DNA of 64,000 nucleotides from Fistularia commersonii (Eukaryota > Chordata > Actinopteri > Syngnathiformes > Fistulariidae). The position numbers and the translations under genes were made by a program. The number at the start of each line of letters is the position of its first letter. The stretch's first letter is position 1. The stretch covers positions 7,534,501-7,598,500 of the forward strand of contig JBBMNZ010000015.1 in NCBI GenBank assembly GCA_037954325.1, in the 5' to 3' direction. Positions 13,583-23,625 of this stretch are shown one piece after another. The notes under the pieces were generated by a model. The model was not told the DNA's origin, searched no databases, and saw nothing but the letters and a program-made list of their open reading frames with translations.

Positions 13583-14550
13583 GGAGTGCAGCGCTTCGGG
13601 TTTGTTTGCGACTGCTTTGTTTTGACGTAGCGCCTATTTCTTCTGGTGCATGGTGACAGTCAGGAAACAGTTTCTTGGTCTCTTGCAGTTCCGTCTTTGT
13701 TATTGAGCAAATTCGACTTTGGGGTGATTCAAGCAAAAGCCATTTATGATGTCTTCCTGAATAGCCAAGAGGTACGAGAAAATGCTAAAATTTGTTTACC
13801 TTAAAACTTACTTTTAAGGTTAATTTATGCTGAATGATAAATACGCATATGGACGGAGCTTTCCGTCTGTCCTCTGCATGGTATGCCCAAGTGCCAGTAA
13901 CGAAAGGAGCAGAAAGCAAGAAGGTAGCATGGCATTGCTAACCAGAGGGAGAAGATTTCCCCATCCAATGGCCTACCTCCAAAGCGGTATTGTGTCTCTT
14001 TCTTAGAAAATATGTTATCACAAACTCCTCTGCCATTGCTATATTTGTCATTGTCTTAAACAGTACTTGGATGTGCGCTCGAAACGTACCTTAGCAGTAC
14101 AACACTTCCATTTTGTGAGAAGGTGCTCGGGTATAAAATGTTTGTTAACCTCAAAACTTACACTTAAGGGTATTAAGGGTAATTTATGCCGAACTATAAA
14201 TACACAGAGGTTGGAAATTGGACCAATGTGAAGTAAGCGGGCGGTAACATTTAGCAACTCTTGAAAAAGTCATACTCTTGAAAGGGATGTACACTTGAAA
14301 TCAGCTTTAGCGGTACAACGCTTCGGGCTTTGTTTGAAACTGCTTTGTTTTGAAGTACCGTCTGGTCCATATTGAATATCAGGAAACAGTTACTTTGTTT
14401 CTTTCAGTTCCTTTATCTTTGTTGAATACATTTGACTTTAGGAGGCAAAAGCCCTGGAGACTGTTTTCCTTAATAGCCAAAATGTACCAGTTGGCCAGAA
14501 GATGCACAGTTATCCCAAGCTAGCAACACTTGAAATAGATGTACCTATTT
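13583..14550. repeat. Diverged local repeat, three partial copies in intron 12
   Basis: Segment A (GCAGCGCTTCGGGTTTGTTT ... GACTGCTTTGTTTTGACGTA ... CAGGAAACAGTTTCTT) at 13583-13770 recurs at 14305-14500 (ACAACGCTTCGGGCTTTGTT ... AACTGCTTTGTTTTGAAGTA). Segment B (TTACCTTAAAACTTACTTTT ... GGTTAATTTATGCTGAATGA) at 13788-13860 recurs at 14136-14212. A short start of A precedes the second B at 14085. A TTGAAA-GGATGTAC motif recurs near 14285 and 14530. Confidence 0.7.
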
Positions 14551-14795
14551 ACAGAAGCAACGCAGGTGAAAATAATCCTTCACACCGAGCCCTCAAAATT
14601 TTGTAAAATCCGGGCACTAACTTGCAAAATAAATGTAACACCTTTCAGGCTTTCAGAGGACACAGGGGCCGATCTTGTTGCTTGGATACACAGCAAATGA
14701 TTCAACACTTGATGTCTCAGTTGATTTTCTGGATTTTTTTGTGGACTTTGACACAAAACCAGGCATTGATTAAGGTTTGAAAAAGTGTCACACAC

Positions 14796-14963
14796 CCTCT
14801 TTGGCGTCATACTCCATGCTGGCCCAGTCCTGGCCATTTGAACGCCATTCCACTTTGTACTTGGTGACTGGCACCCCTCCGGAAGAGTAGGGCTCGGTGA
14901 ACTCCACCACCGCCGTGCTGCTGAAAGGTTCCACTTGGAGGATCTCTGGCGATGTAGGGACTT
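14796..14963 (-). CDS. ncam1: ncam1 exon 12: first half of FN3 domain 1
   Basis: This 168-bp exon, phase 1 in and out, reads EVPTSPEILQVEPFSSTA then VVEFTEPYSSGGVPVTKYKV and EWRSNGQDWASMEYDAKE. It carries the FN3 landmarks P-S-P, GGVPVTKYKVEWR and YDAKE as in mammalian NCAM1. The mammalian acidic FDEPEATGG loop, which polysialyltransferases recognise, is FTEPYSSGG here. The acceptor is TGTTGCAG. The donor G|GTGTGTGAC departs from GTRAGT. In mammals small muscle-specific exons are inserted after this exon. Confidence 0.95.
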
Positions 14964-15040
14964 CTGCAACAGAGCGTCAAACCCCATACATATCGATTCA
15001 ATAATAATAATCACAAAAAAAAAAAAAAAATCCCAGTCTT

Positions 15041-15110
15041 TCTTGTGGCATCCCACAAGAGTCGTTTCTGGGTCCTATCCTTTTTTACTTCCATGCCCTA
15101 TTTTGGTGAC
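15041..15110 (+). mobile_element. LINE reverse-transcriptase fragment
   Basis: Directly after an A run the plus strand reads SCGIPQESFLGPILFYFHAL, a degenerate form of the LINE RT box GVPQGSVLGPILF. Only about 20 codons are recognisable. Confidence 0.55.
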
Positions 15111-15229
15111 CTTTGCTCTGCTGTATTTTTATTTTTTTTTGTCTCAAATTGATTTTAAGTCTTGATCGATTGATTACCTCCATAACCCTGCAAGGCTGCA
15201 CCCTGAGTTACTTATTAGACCTTATAATA

Positions 15230-15290
15230 CCAGTGACGTACAGTCAGGAGAGGCAGGAAAGGCCGTGCTTCACCTGCCAATCTTGGAAAG
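15230..15290. repeat. Possible transposon terminus
   Basis: CCAGTGACGTACAGTCAGGA then GAGGCAGGAAAGGCCGTGCT and TCACCTGCC resembles a common fish repeat end beginning TGACGTGCGGTCAGG. The identity of the family is uncertain. Confidence 0.35.
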
Positions 15291-16418
15291 AAAAAAATGT
15301 AGACTAAAAAAAAAAAGAATGAAATTATATTAATCAGTAATTTTCATTAAAAGGTATTTTTTAACTGAAGGACGACAAGGACGACTTGCATAATGAAGCT
15401 ATCAATGCTTTTGTTCAGAAGGGAAGTAAGACCAAAATAACTTTTTTTTTTTTTTTTACATTAAACATGATTTTTTTTTGTGCTATGTGTGATGAAAGCT
15501 GATATTAGATTTTAAACCGATTAACTGCTGCTAATAAAATAGTGAATAAATGAACCTCAGCGCTCATCGCTTATGGTCACCATGTGACCAGTTTTGCTAC
15601 CTTACGCTACCTTTCCTAGACTCGCCGTTGAAGGTTCCAGCCGGGCGCTTTCTTTCAGCTCGTGTGCCTGTTCATTTCCATGAATTTATAATTATGTTTA
15701 CTCCCTGTGTTTCCTTTTAATATTAATTTCTGAATATAGCCTTCCTGCTAACAGTTTATATTTCACATCATTCTCATTGGACCCTTTTTTTGTGATTTAA
15801 ATTTCTTCCGCTTTGCGATACCTTCACTATATTTTGAATGATGCCGCATATATACAGTATTTACTGCAAATGCTGGCTGTACCCGCATCCGGACTGAGTG
15901 ACTGCAGCGGATGCGACTTTATATTCTATTGTCACGTTGCTGTTTGGAAGATTTAATTCTGCTTCGCTCGGGGAATACAAAGATAAATCTCAGCGCTGAC
16001 TCCTTAAAAGCTTGTTCCTACAGAGATCTTTAGGACGGGGAATAAAAAAAAAAAAAAAAATCCTTGTAAGCGAGAATCTGCTCTCCGTCTATCATAAATT
16101 CATGACATTTCTATCCTGGCATTGAGGAATGATCACTCACAGTCTGCGGCGCATTGAGCAACATCTTTGTGGGTTGAACTGGAAGACACACAAATTTTCC
16201 ACATATTTTGACTCTCAAGGCTGCCTCTGCTGTCTTCTGAAAGTCATTCCAACACCATTTAAAGCTTTTCCTCTAACTTCTGTTGAGCATTGCAAAACAT
16301 TGTTCTATTACCAGGATTTTTGCACCCACAAACAGGGTTATTCTTGGACCGGCATACACTTGCACTTTTTTCATGGTGTTAAGCTGTATTTTTTTTTTTT
16401 TTTTTTCGCTAAACAGAC

Positions 16419-16515
16419 CTGCTTGGATGAGGAGAAACTCCTTGGACCCCGTGCCCATCGCGTTTGTTGCCGTGCAGTTGTAGCTGCCAAAGTCATTCTG
16501 AGAGTTTGGCGTGAT
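16419..16515 (-). CDS. ncam1: ncam1 exon 11: second half of Ig5
   Basis: This 97-bp exon, phase 0 to phase 1, reads ITPNSQNDFGSYNCTATNAM then GTGSKEFLLIQA. It matches mammalian TPDSENDFGNYNCTAVNRIGQESLEFILVQA. NCT, which includes the second Ig5 cysteine, is the other polysialylated site of mammalian NCAM. The acceptor is ATCTCTCAG and the donor GCAG|GTCTGTTT. A run of about 20 T on the plus strand (A on the gene strand) lies immediately downstream of the donor. Confidence 0.95.
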
Positions 16516-17687
16516 CTGAGAGATGATTAAACATGGAAAAAAAAATGTTTTAGGAGCCAAGCATTTGAAGAGTTGCACAATGTATCACATATGTAATTAT
16601 AGGATGGCCAATTTGGGCATTTTCACAGTCTCAATTTGGAGACTCAGTCATTACAATATATAATTAGCAAACATGTCTTAGCATACAAGTCATATATATA
16701 TATATTTGTACACACAAAATCTGTTTTCATTTTTCATTTCTTTCTTATTTTTCTAAAAAAAGGCTGAAAAAAAAGCATTGTATTTTTATTTTTACCAATT
16801 TTATCAATTCTACCATTAAATAAAATTACTTTTGGAAATATAGGAACATTTCATTTCATTAAACTATGCATATAAGTTTTTCATTTTAATTATCATAATT
16901 ATTATGGTTTTATATTATAATAACCAGATTTTTTTTCCTTTTTCATGTTTTTTTATCTTCATATTTACTATCAATTCTACCTCTAAATAAAATTGTTTTA
17001 TAAATAAATGAAAAAAATGATTTAATTTCAGTCATAACAATATAGAAATACATGTCTAAGCATACTTACTGTACATATTATGTAGATGCATATATACACT
17101 TGTGTGTTCTTTTCAATTTTAATAATGATCACAATTGTATTTAATGATAATTAAAACATTCATATTTAGGATTTTTCTTTTTTTATATTTCCTGTTATCT
17201 GGATTTTTCTACCAATTCTACCACTAAATAAAATCAATTTTAGAAATAAAGGAAATTTTCATTTCATTCCAGTCATTACAATATGAAATACCTCTTAGCG
17301 TACATACATTTTATAAAGGTATATACAGATATACATGTATGATTTAAGTAGAATAATTATCCTAATCATAGAATTCATAAAATTTACAATTGTTTTATTT
17401 TTTCCTTTTTTTTTCATGGTTCATGTTATCCTTTTAGGAAGGAACCTTGTTAAAAAAACAAGAAAACGTCCAAATCGATTGATCATTCAAACGAGGCCGT
17501 ATATATTACTACACCTTGTGAAGCCCAAATCCTTTTCAACAATATTATATTCCGCCCAGTAAAAAACGCTGGTGTATGGATTTCCCCTTTCCCTTTTTGA
17601 ACTTATCATCCATTATCCGCCCCATTATGGTAATTTTCTTTTTAATCTCCTCATGTGCTTTTAACTTCTGTCTTAAATGCAGCAGAC
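16516..17687 (-). other. ncam1 intron 10
   Basis: A 1.17-kb intron, strongly AT-rich, built mostly of an imperfect tandem repeat (16640-17340). Confidence 0.7.
16640..17340. repeat. AT-rich imperfect tandem repeat in intron 10
   Basis: CAGTCATTACAATATA followed by a GTCTTAGCATAC-type motif occurs at about 16645, 17029 and 17270. ACCAATTCTACCATTAAATA with AAAT occurs at about 16806, 16972 and 17213. The last two intervals are both about 241 bp. Confidence 0.75.
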
Positions 17688-17872
17688 CTCCAGGTAGCTG
17701 ACGGCTGGCGTGTTGTAGATATTGATGTTGGTGACGTTGGCGTCGGGCAGCTCGACGGTATCTCTGAACCATATCACCTCGGCTCCGGGGTGAGCCTTCA
17801 CCTCGCAGCTGATGTTAACCGGGTTCCCCTCCCACGTATACGCCACCACCGCTCCCTGAATTTTAGGAGCGT
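17688..17872 (-). CDS. ncam1: ncam1 exon 10: first half of Ig5
   Basis: This 185-bp exon, phase 1 to phase 0, reads YAPKIQGAVVAYTWEGNP then VNISCEVKAHPGAEVIWFRD and TVELPDANVTNINIYNTPA, ending VSYLE. Predicted N-glycosylation sites are NIS beside the cysteine and NVT in the position of the human NYS site, one of two Ig5 sites that carry polysialic acid in mammals. C in ISCEV and W in VIWFRD are core residues. The acceptor is TGTTTCCCAG and the donor GAG|GTCTGC, a non-consensus donor after position +2. Confidence 0.95.
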
Positions 17873-20800
17873 CTGGGAAACAGAAAAGGGGAAAGAATCA
17901 CACCTGGCCTTTTGACTTGAAGCATTTTGGCAGTGATTAGAGGTGAAAAACATGGGCGAACCTGCAAAAACAACTTCGCATTCAGGGAAAGGTGACTCAT
18001 GATTACAACACAACTCAATTAGCCGGTGATGGATTCGCCATTCTTTTTTTTTGTCCCAGGGATATTTGTTAGCAACATCAGACCAAGAGTCTGTCACAAG
18101 CCATTTTTGTATCGCAGCAGTCTGAAATGACTGTGGCTGAAGGAAGAAAAAAAAATGATTTTTTGAAGCTAGCATCCGACTCAAGAGCTACATTTATACT
18201 ATTGTTGCAGATGTTCTTCTTTGCTCAGAGTTTTTTTTAATCACTCATCTTTTAAGACGGTCCAGATGTGCTCGTAAGAGATGCGACCCAGATTAAGGAA
18301 TCCTCCTTAATTTTAAGACTCAGACTTTCTGATGAGACATTCTGTAACGTCCGTCAAGTGTTTGACTCAAATAAAAAAAAAAAAACATATATTAATATGT
18401 TATAATAATATAACATATATGTTGTAATAAATATAAATAATGTATGGTATAGTAACATAACATAAAAATAAAAGAAAATAATACATAAAAAATAAAAGTA
18501 TATATATTATATTTATGTAAGATTTTTTTTATTTTAAATTTCATTATTTTAATTTTTATTATGAATGGACTTTACAGATAGTCTTGTTAGAATATCTAAA
18601 CTTTAAAAATTGAGTATTCCATTATATCCCTTATGGATATAAATAACATACATTTTATAAAAATATGTATATACATCCTACACAATGGGGGTTAAACTTT
18701 GAATTATTAATATAAATTATCATGTATATCATAACATATGCGGTGCATGGTATTCATACACATAAACATATGTGCATATAATTTTTTTAATTATATATAT
18801 ATATTTTTTACCTCCTCAAAATTAACTGTATCTATCCGAACCAACACCAAAAATATATACACACACACAAACAAACACACTCATACATGCAGAGATACAT
18901 TTCTTGAAAGCTATTTGTTTAGATACACGATTATCAGGTATTTTGATTGTGAGACACGAATCATGTAGAAAGTTTCTCCATCATGTATTAAATGGGTCTA
19001 TTTTTTCATTTGATTTAATTTTTTGTTTGCTCAGTTGTTTGCCCTTGAAGAAATCAATTGGAAATAGTCAAGAAAATGGCCCACAGATCATTTCCAGAAT
19101 TGTTTTTATTATAAGAGAGGTATTATCCTTTTTTTCAAAAACACATTGTTAAATATAGTTTTGTCTGATTATAAAATATAAGGTATATTGATCAAGCCAT
19201 AGATTATTTTAACCCTTAATTTTAGTGACACTATACAATAAAATGTGTTGTATTGTAATGTACTGTCTTACTAAATACATTTCTTTATTTTTGTTTTTGC
19301 AGAGTAAATAAAAAAAAAACTGTTGTCAAGGTTACAAAAAATAGGTAACATTACTGTTGCTGAAATAATCTGTTATGAAGATAAACAATAGCAATGCACT
19401 TTTATGAGCATGCGCTATATTTACAGAAAAATAATGACAGTGTCCGGGAAGTAGTCACTTATATTGCAAATGTCATTTGAATAAACATTGTCACTTACCA
19501 CAAAAAAAAGAAAAATAAAACCTCTTCTCAACTGCGTCGTGTTAATATCAGATCGTATCTTAAAGCTATTGCCTTGTATTGATAGGCGAAGGAACCGCTG
19601 TGCCTTCACAGCATCGACAAGATTTATATTTTTACTTACAAATGCACAACGTTCATGCATTTTAATCCCTCACACAGGCACTTCTCTAATCCGTCACTCG
19701 GGCTCGCGGGTTATTTCGAGACGCGCGTCGACGTGAAAAAGGACTTATGATCCCTTTTCACATATTCAACCGATCACGCCCCGGCGTGACAAATCCACGG
19801 GGCATATTGTATCGTCGGGAGGCAGTAATTCCAACTTTGCTTGCTTGTTAGCACTTAGCAGCGGTGCTAATCACAAGCATATATAAGGAATTTCTGGACC
19901 TTTCTGTTAACACGCTTGACGGCTGTGCGGTGCACGGCGAAGTCTGCAATATTACCCGCTATGATTTGAAAAATTGTCAGAGTTTGTCATAGATAACATT
20001 TATTAAAATAAAAAAAAAGTATAATTATAATAAACCTTATCATAATTATTATTATCATTTCAATGCCGATGTATAAAAAAGTAACTAAAAATTAAATTGA
20101 CTTCAAATTAATTAAATTAAATTACATTGGAATGAATATACACTGTGTGTGGTAGATGTACGATAGTATGTTTCTCGAAAATTCAATTCAATCGCTGCAG
20201 ATTTGACTACCGTTATCATAACACTTCTCAAAATTAAATTAAATTCAATTACAGAAAATATTATAATTTATTTAAAACATTTTACTTTTGAATAATTGTT
20301 TCAGAGATAAAATAATTGCCCAAGTCCGTTTTCAACAGCAATTTTTTGGGGCCTAAATCAATTCCTTATTCAACATCCGTCTTTTTTTCCATAATTTTTT
20401 TGTCTACTAAAGTAAATGAAAAAATACTAGCCTATTGTACTAAGAAGTATGTAACTTCTTAGCATATGTAAACTATTTGTTTCCAAAACAAACACAGAGT
20501 TGAGAATACATTCTTAAAACAAGGGAACTCTATTATAAGTCAAAAGGTCATTATAAGTATGCATATAATGACAATGTGTCATATGTATATATTATTTGTC
20601 AGATTAAAATTTTATTTAGGGCAGAAACCTTCTCCTCATTCCATTTCTGGCATGCTTATTATCACAATAATACTCTTAATAATAATAAAAATGATACTCA
20701 TAATAATAATACTATTAATACTACTAATAAAATATAATAAAATATAATAGAATAAAATAAAATAAACAGCTTCAGACATGAGCACCATTATCACACGATT

Positions 20801-20929
20801 TTTTTAGGCCTTTCTCGCCCTTGTTGTTTGCACTTCAGTTCAATCTTACGAAGTTTAGTTTTACTTTACATATATCATTGATCTGCACTTTTACCTAACT
20901 TTTGTTAACTTACTGTTCTGACCAAAGAA

Positions 20930-21720
20930 ACGTCTGTTACCAACTTTGACTCCCGTGCTCATATTTGCGATCTTTATGTTCTTTTTGGCTTGTTTTTTGT
21001 GACGTAAATCAGCCATTATCCTGCCGAAAGCACAGTGTTACCCCGTGTTAATGTGAGCCGTCCGTTCTGTAATAACAGAAGCATAAACCATGAATAAACA
21101 GACATTATCGACGCTGCCATTTCCAGCTACAATAGAATATTTTGATGATTCATTCTTGAAGGAACCTGAAGTGTTTAGCGCTCCTCCTAATGACTCAGGC
21201 TTTATATTCCAAAACTTAAGAGATGCTAATGACTGTCATTACTCAGAGAACAGAAAACCAGCGCCACAAACTCCCGATGTGAATTAAACGTGCGGCTAGA
21301 TCGATCCCCCTCCTTCCATTTTTTGGATTTCACGGCCAAGTCTCCCGCGCTTCCTGAGTGATTGACACCGGACCCGTTGGAGCATTGACCCCGACCCCTT
21401 AATTCTCTGGAAACCTGCCATCGGCCGCAACGAGAATCGATGCGCGAGCCAAAGGACGCCCCGACTCTCCTCTGACGAATCCAGTTGCTCTATTAGACTC
21501 TTGCTCTTTCTATCGATAATTCCCCCTATTTTATTTATTTATTTTGCTCCGGCGCCTTGATACGGAGATTTGATTTATGCACGGCCCCCGCCCCTCCCCC
21601 CACCTCGACAAGATCAATATCTGCTCTTATTGAGCGGGTATACATTAAAAATCAATCATCCTGAACTGACGGCGTCATAATGGGGTTTAGTGTCTGCTAT
21701 TCCATTTTTATTTATCTGTC
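20930..21720. promoter_or_regulatory. Non-repetitive island in intron 9, candidate conserved noncoding element
   Basis: Balanced base composition, no transposon signature. It includes CTAATGACTGTCATTACTCA and GATTTGATTTATGCACGG. It contains a 65-codon open frame that starts MNKQTLSTLPFPATIEYF but lacks splice signals and family similarity, so I do not call a gene. Confidence 0.25.
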
Positions 21721-21949
21721 TGCTTTCTTTTTTTTTTTTTTTTTTTTTGCCCTTTTGACAGCGAATGTACATGCTCATATTAACAAAGTGAGCGTTTAAA
21801 ATCAATGATTATAGATTGATGCTGTCAGAGCAGGGCATGTTTCCGTTTGCAAACTTTTGTGCTTTGGTTGCTCTTCGCAATGTGTTGCTTAAACTTATGT
21901 TTGATTTTATATACACACACTCTTGCATATTTATATATATGTATATATA

Positions 21950-22770
21950 TGGTATTTTCCGCACTATAAGGCGCATTGGATTATAAGGCTCACCTCCAAT
22001 GAATGGCCTGTTTTCATGTATAAGGCGCACTGCATTATAAGGCGCATAGAATAGAAACTACTATAGTGGCTTGGGTTGCGTTATGCATCCACTAGATGAA
22101 GCTGCGCTAAAGGGAATGTCAACAAAATAGTCAGATAAGTCAGTCAAACTTCATTAATAGAATACAAACCAATGTTCCGACAACTCCGTTCACTCCAAAA
22201 ACAAGTTAGTGTATTCCCAATAAAGACCGTCTCTAAATTCATTGATGTTCATGTTGCTAGCTAGTGCTGTTGCCTTCATTCGAATAGTGACTGTTGAGAC
22301 GCTTCTACTTGCTTCTCCCTGATCAACAACCCACTGTTAGAGTTTGTCCTCCAAATTGTGGCCATCTCGTTTTGTTTCCTTGGAAACTCTGTTCAGTCTT
22401 CTTCACTCAGTGCAGGTCATCTTGTTGTTTCCTCCACTTCCGTACCATTGATTCATTAATGTCGAATTCTCTCACTGCTTCTCTGTTCCCATGTTCTACT
22501 GCGTGACCGATCGCCTTGAGTTTAAACTCTGCGTCGTAAACGTGTCTCTTGAAGGGTGCTGTTTTGGGGTCTTTGTAAACACAAGTGGTGTGGGACTGGA
22601 ATTCCCCTTTATCGTTTTTACCGCTTCTACTTTTGCAACACCCCTGACTACGGTAGCCATAATCAACCAATACTGGTCCATATATAAGGCGCATCAGATT
22701 ATAAGGCGCACTGTCGGTTTTTGAGAAAATCAAAGGCTTTTAGGTGCGCCTTGTAGTGCGGAAAATGCGG
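21950..22770 (-). mobile_element. pogo/Tigger-like DNA transposon, internally deleted
   Basis: The termini TGGTATTTTCCGCACTATAA and, inverted, CCGCATTTTCCGCACTACAA are followed by repeated ATAAGGCGCA motifs and are flanked by TA (21948-21949 and 22771-22772). The 821-bp element keeps only the N-terminal part of a transposase on the minus strand. This terminus and the subterminal ATAAGGCGCACT repeats are widespread in teleost genomes. Confidence 0.88.
22407..22560 (-). pseudogene. pogo-type transposase N-terminal helix-turn-helix fragment
   Basis: The minus strand reads KRHVYDAEFKLKAIGHAVEH then GNREAVREFDINESMVRKWR and KQQDDL, the CENP-B-type/pogo helix-turn-helix found at the start of DDE_1 transposases. 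Downstream text (RWPQF, then MKATALA and NMNINEF in shifted frames) shows a longer decayed copy toward 22200. No catalytic DDE domain is left. It is inside the element at 21950-22770. Confidence 0.85.
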
Positions 22771-22804
22771 TACATATTTACACTTTATATGCATTATATA
22801 TACA

Positions 22805-23028
22805 TTATAACATCCATCCATCCAACTTCTGCTGCTTATCCTGCACTCAGGGTCACAGGGGATATTGGACGCTGTCATCGGGCGAGAGGCGGGGTTCACC
22901 CCAGACAGGTCGCCAGTCAGCCACAGGGCTGCATACAGAGACAGACAGCATTCACTCACTCACTCAGTCGTGGCGATTTTCCATTTTTCTTTTCCAATTC
23001 ACCTGAATCATGATTTTGGACTGTGGGG
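22805..23028. repeat. Abundant teleost interspersed repeat (CATCCATCC type)
   Basis: Starts CATCCATCCATCCAACTTCT, continues CTGCTTATCCTGCACTCAGG, then GGCGGGGTTCACCCCAGACA, GGTCGCCAGTCAGCCACAGG and CACTCACTCACTC, ending in AATTCACCTGAATCATGATT and TTTGGACTGTGGGGA. This is the usual order of a high-copy fish repeat of unclear class. A 3'-ward portion of the family recurs at 29735-29905 and the tail at 62085-62175. Confidence 0.75.
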
Positions 23029-23043
23029 AATATTATACTAGAG

Positions 23044-23350
23044 CAGTGATTCTTAACGTTGTCGGAGGTACTCAACACCACCAGTTTTATATGCGCGTTC
23101 ACCGAACCCTTCTTTTCATATTGTACATATTCATCTGATGACTTTCTTTTTTTTCTGCTCAGCATAATTAGTATGAAGAAATTCAAATATTAAGAAAGAA
23201 ATCACACGATGTATCATCCCGACAGTCACAAGTTGAAATCCCTGCAGCACAGACAGGCCAAGCTACTTAGTGTGATCACCTGCTGCCAGTGATGGCCAAG
23301 CGGGGCATGTCATCATGAATTATGAGTCTTAACCAGGTTAAGAACCACTG
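23044..23350. mobile_element. Non-autonomous hAT element with perfect 8-bp duplication
   Basis: The 307-bp element starts CAGTGATTCTTAACGTTG and ends AACCAGGTTAAGAACCACTG, imperfect inverted repeats. Identical 8-base flanks TACTAGAG lie at 23036-23043 and 23351-23358. No coding region. It lies directly beside the preceding interspersed repeat. Confidence 0.92.
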
Positions 23351-23557
23351 TACTAGAGCATTATATGTATTACAAATATTTTTATATATTAAAACATATG
23401 TATATATTCTAATGTATATTATTCTGTTGTATAGATAATATTTTACTATTATATGTTATGTTATAATATATCTTATCGTTTTATATTGTATCAAATATAA
23501 TGTTATATTGTTTAAATGAAATATAATATGAAGAAAAAAGAAATACATATATATATA

Positions 23558-23625
23558 CACTGCTCAAAAAAATAAAGGGAACACTTAAAAAACACATCCT
23601 AGATCTAAATGAATGAATCTTACAG
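23558..23625. mobile_element. Tc1-type terminal fragment
   Basis: TATA is followed by CACTGCTCAAAAAAATAAAG and GGAACACTTAAAAAACACAT, a common fish Tc1-family terminus. Homology fades within about 70 bases and no partner end was found. Confidence 0.65.

Larger units (their letters stand above)
10068..14795 (-). other. ncam1 intron 12
   Basis: A 4.7-kb intron. It holds a GA microsatellite (10805-10829), a TA run near 11060-11096, long AT-rich stretches, a GC-rich island at 12790-13290, and three diverged copies of a local repeat between 13583 and 14550. No match to the mammalian muscle-specific mini-exons was recognised. Confidence 0.7.
14964..16418 (-). other. ncam1 intron 11
   Basis: A 1.45-kb intron. 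It contains a short reverse-transcriptase fragment (15041-15110, plus strand), a probable repeat junction at 15230-15290, several A/T homopolymers, and moderately GC-rich sequence at 15540-16020 with no gene. Confidence 0.7.

Noticed and set aside
10068..14795. Mammalian-type muscle-specific mini-exons of NCAM1
   Set aside because: Looked for in intron 12 but no convincing small exon with matching phase and sequence was recognised.
14580..15056. 158-codon minus-strand frame taken as one gene
   Set aside because: The conserved FN3 text lies in 14796-14963, bounded by splice sites; what lies on either side is intron.
21090..21287. 65-codon open frame MNKQTLSTLP...
   Set aside because: No splice signals, no known domain, and it sits in an island better explained as noncoding.
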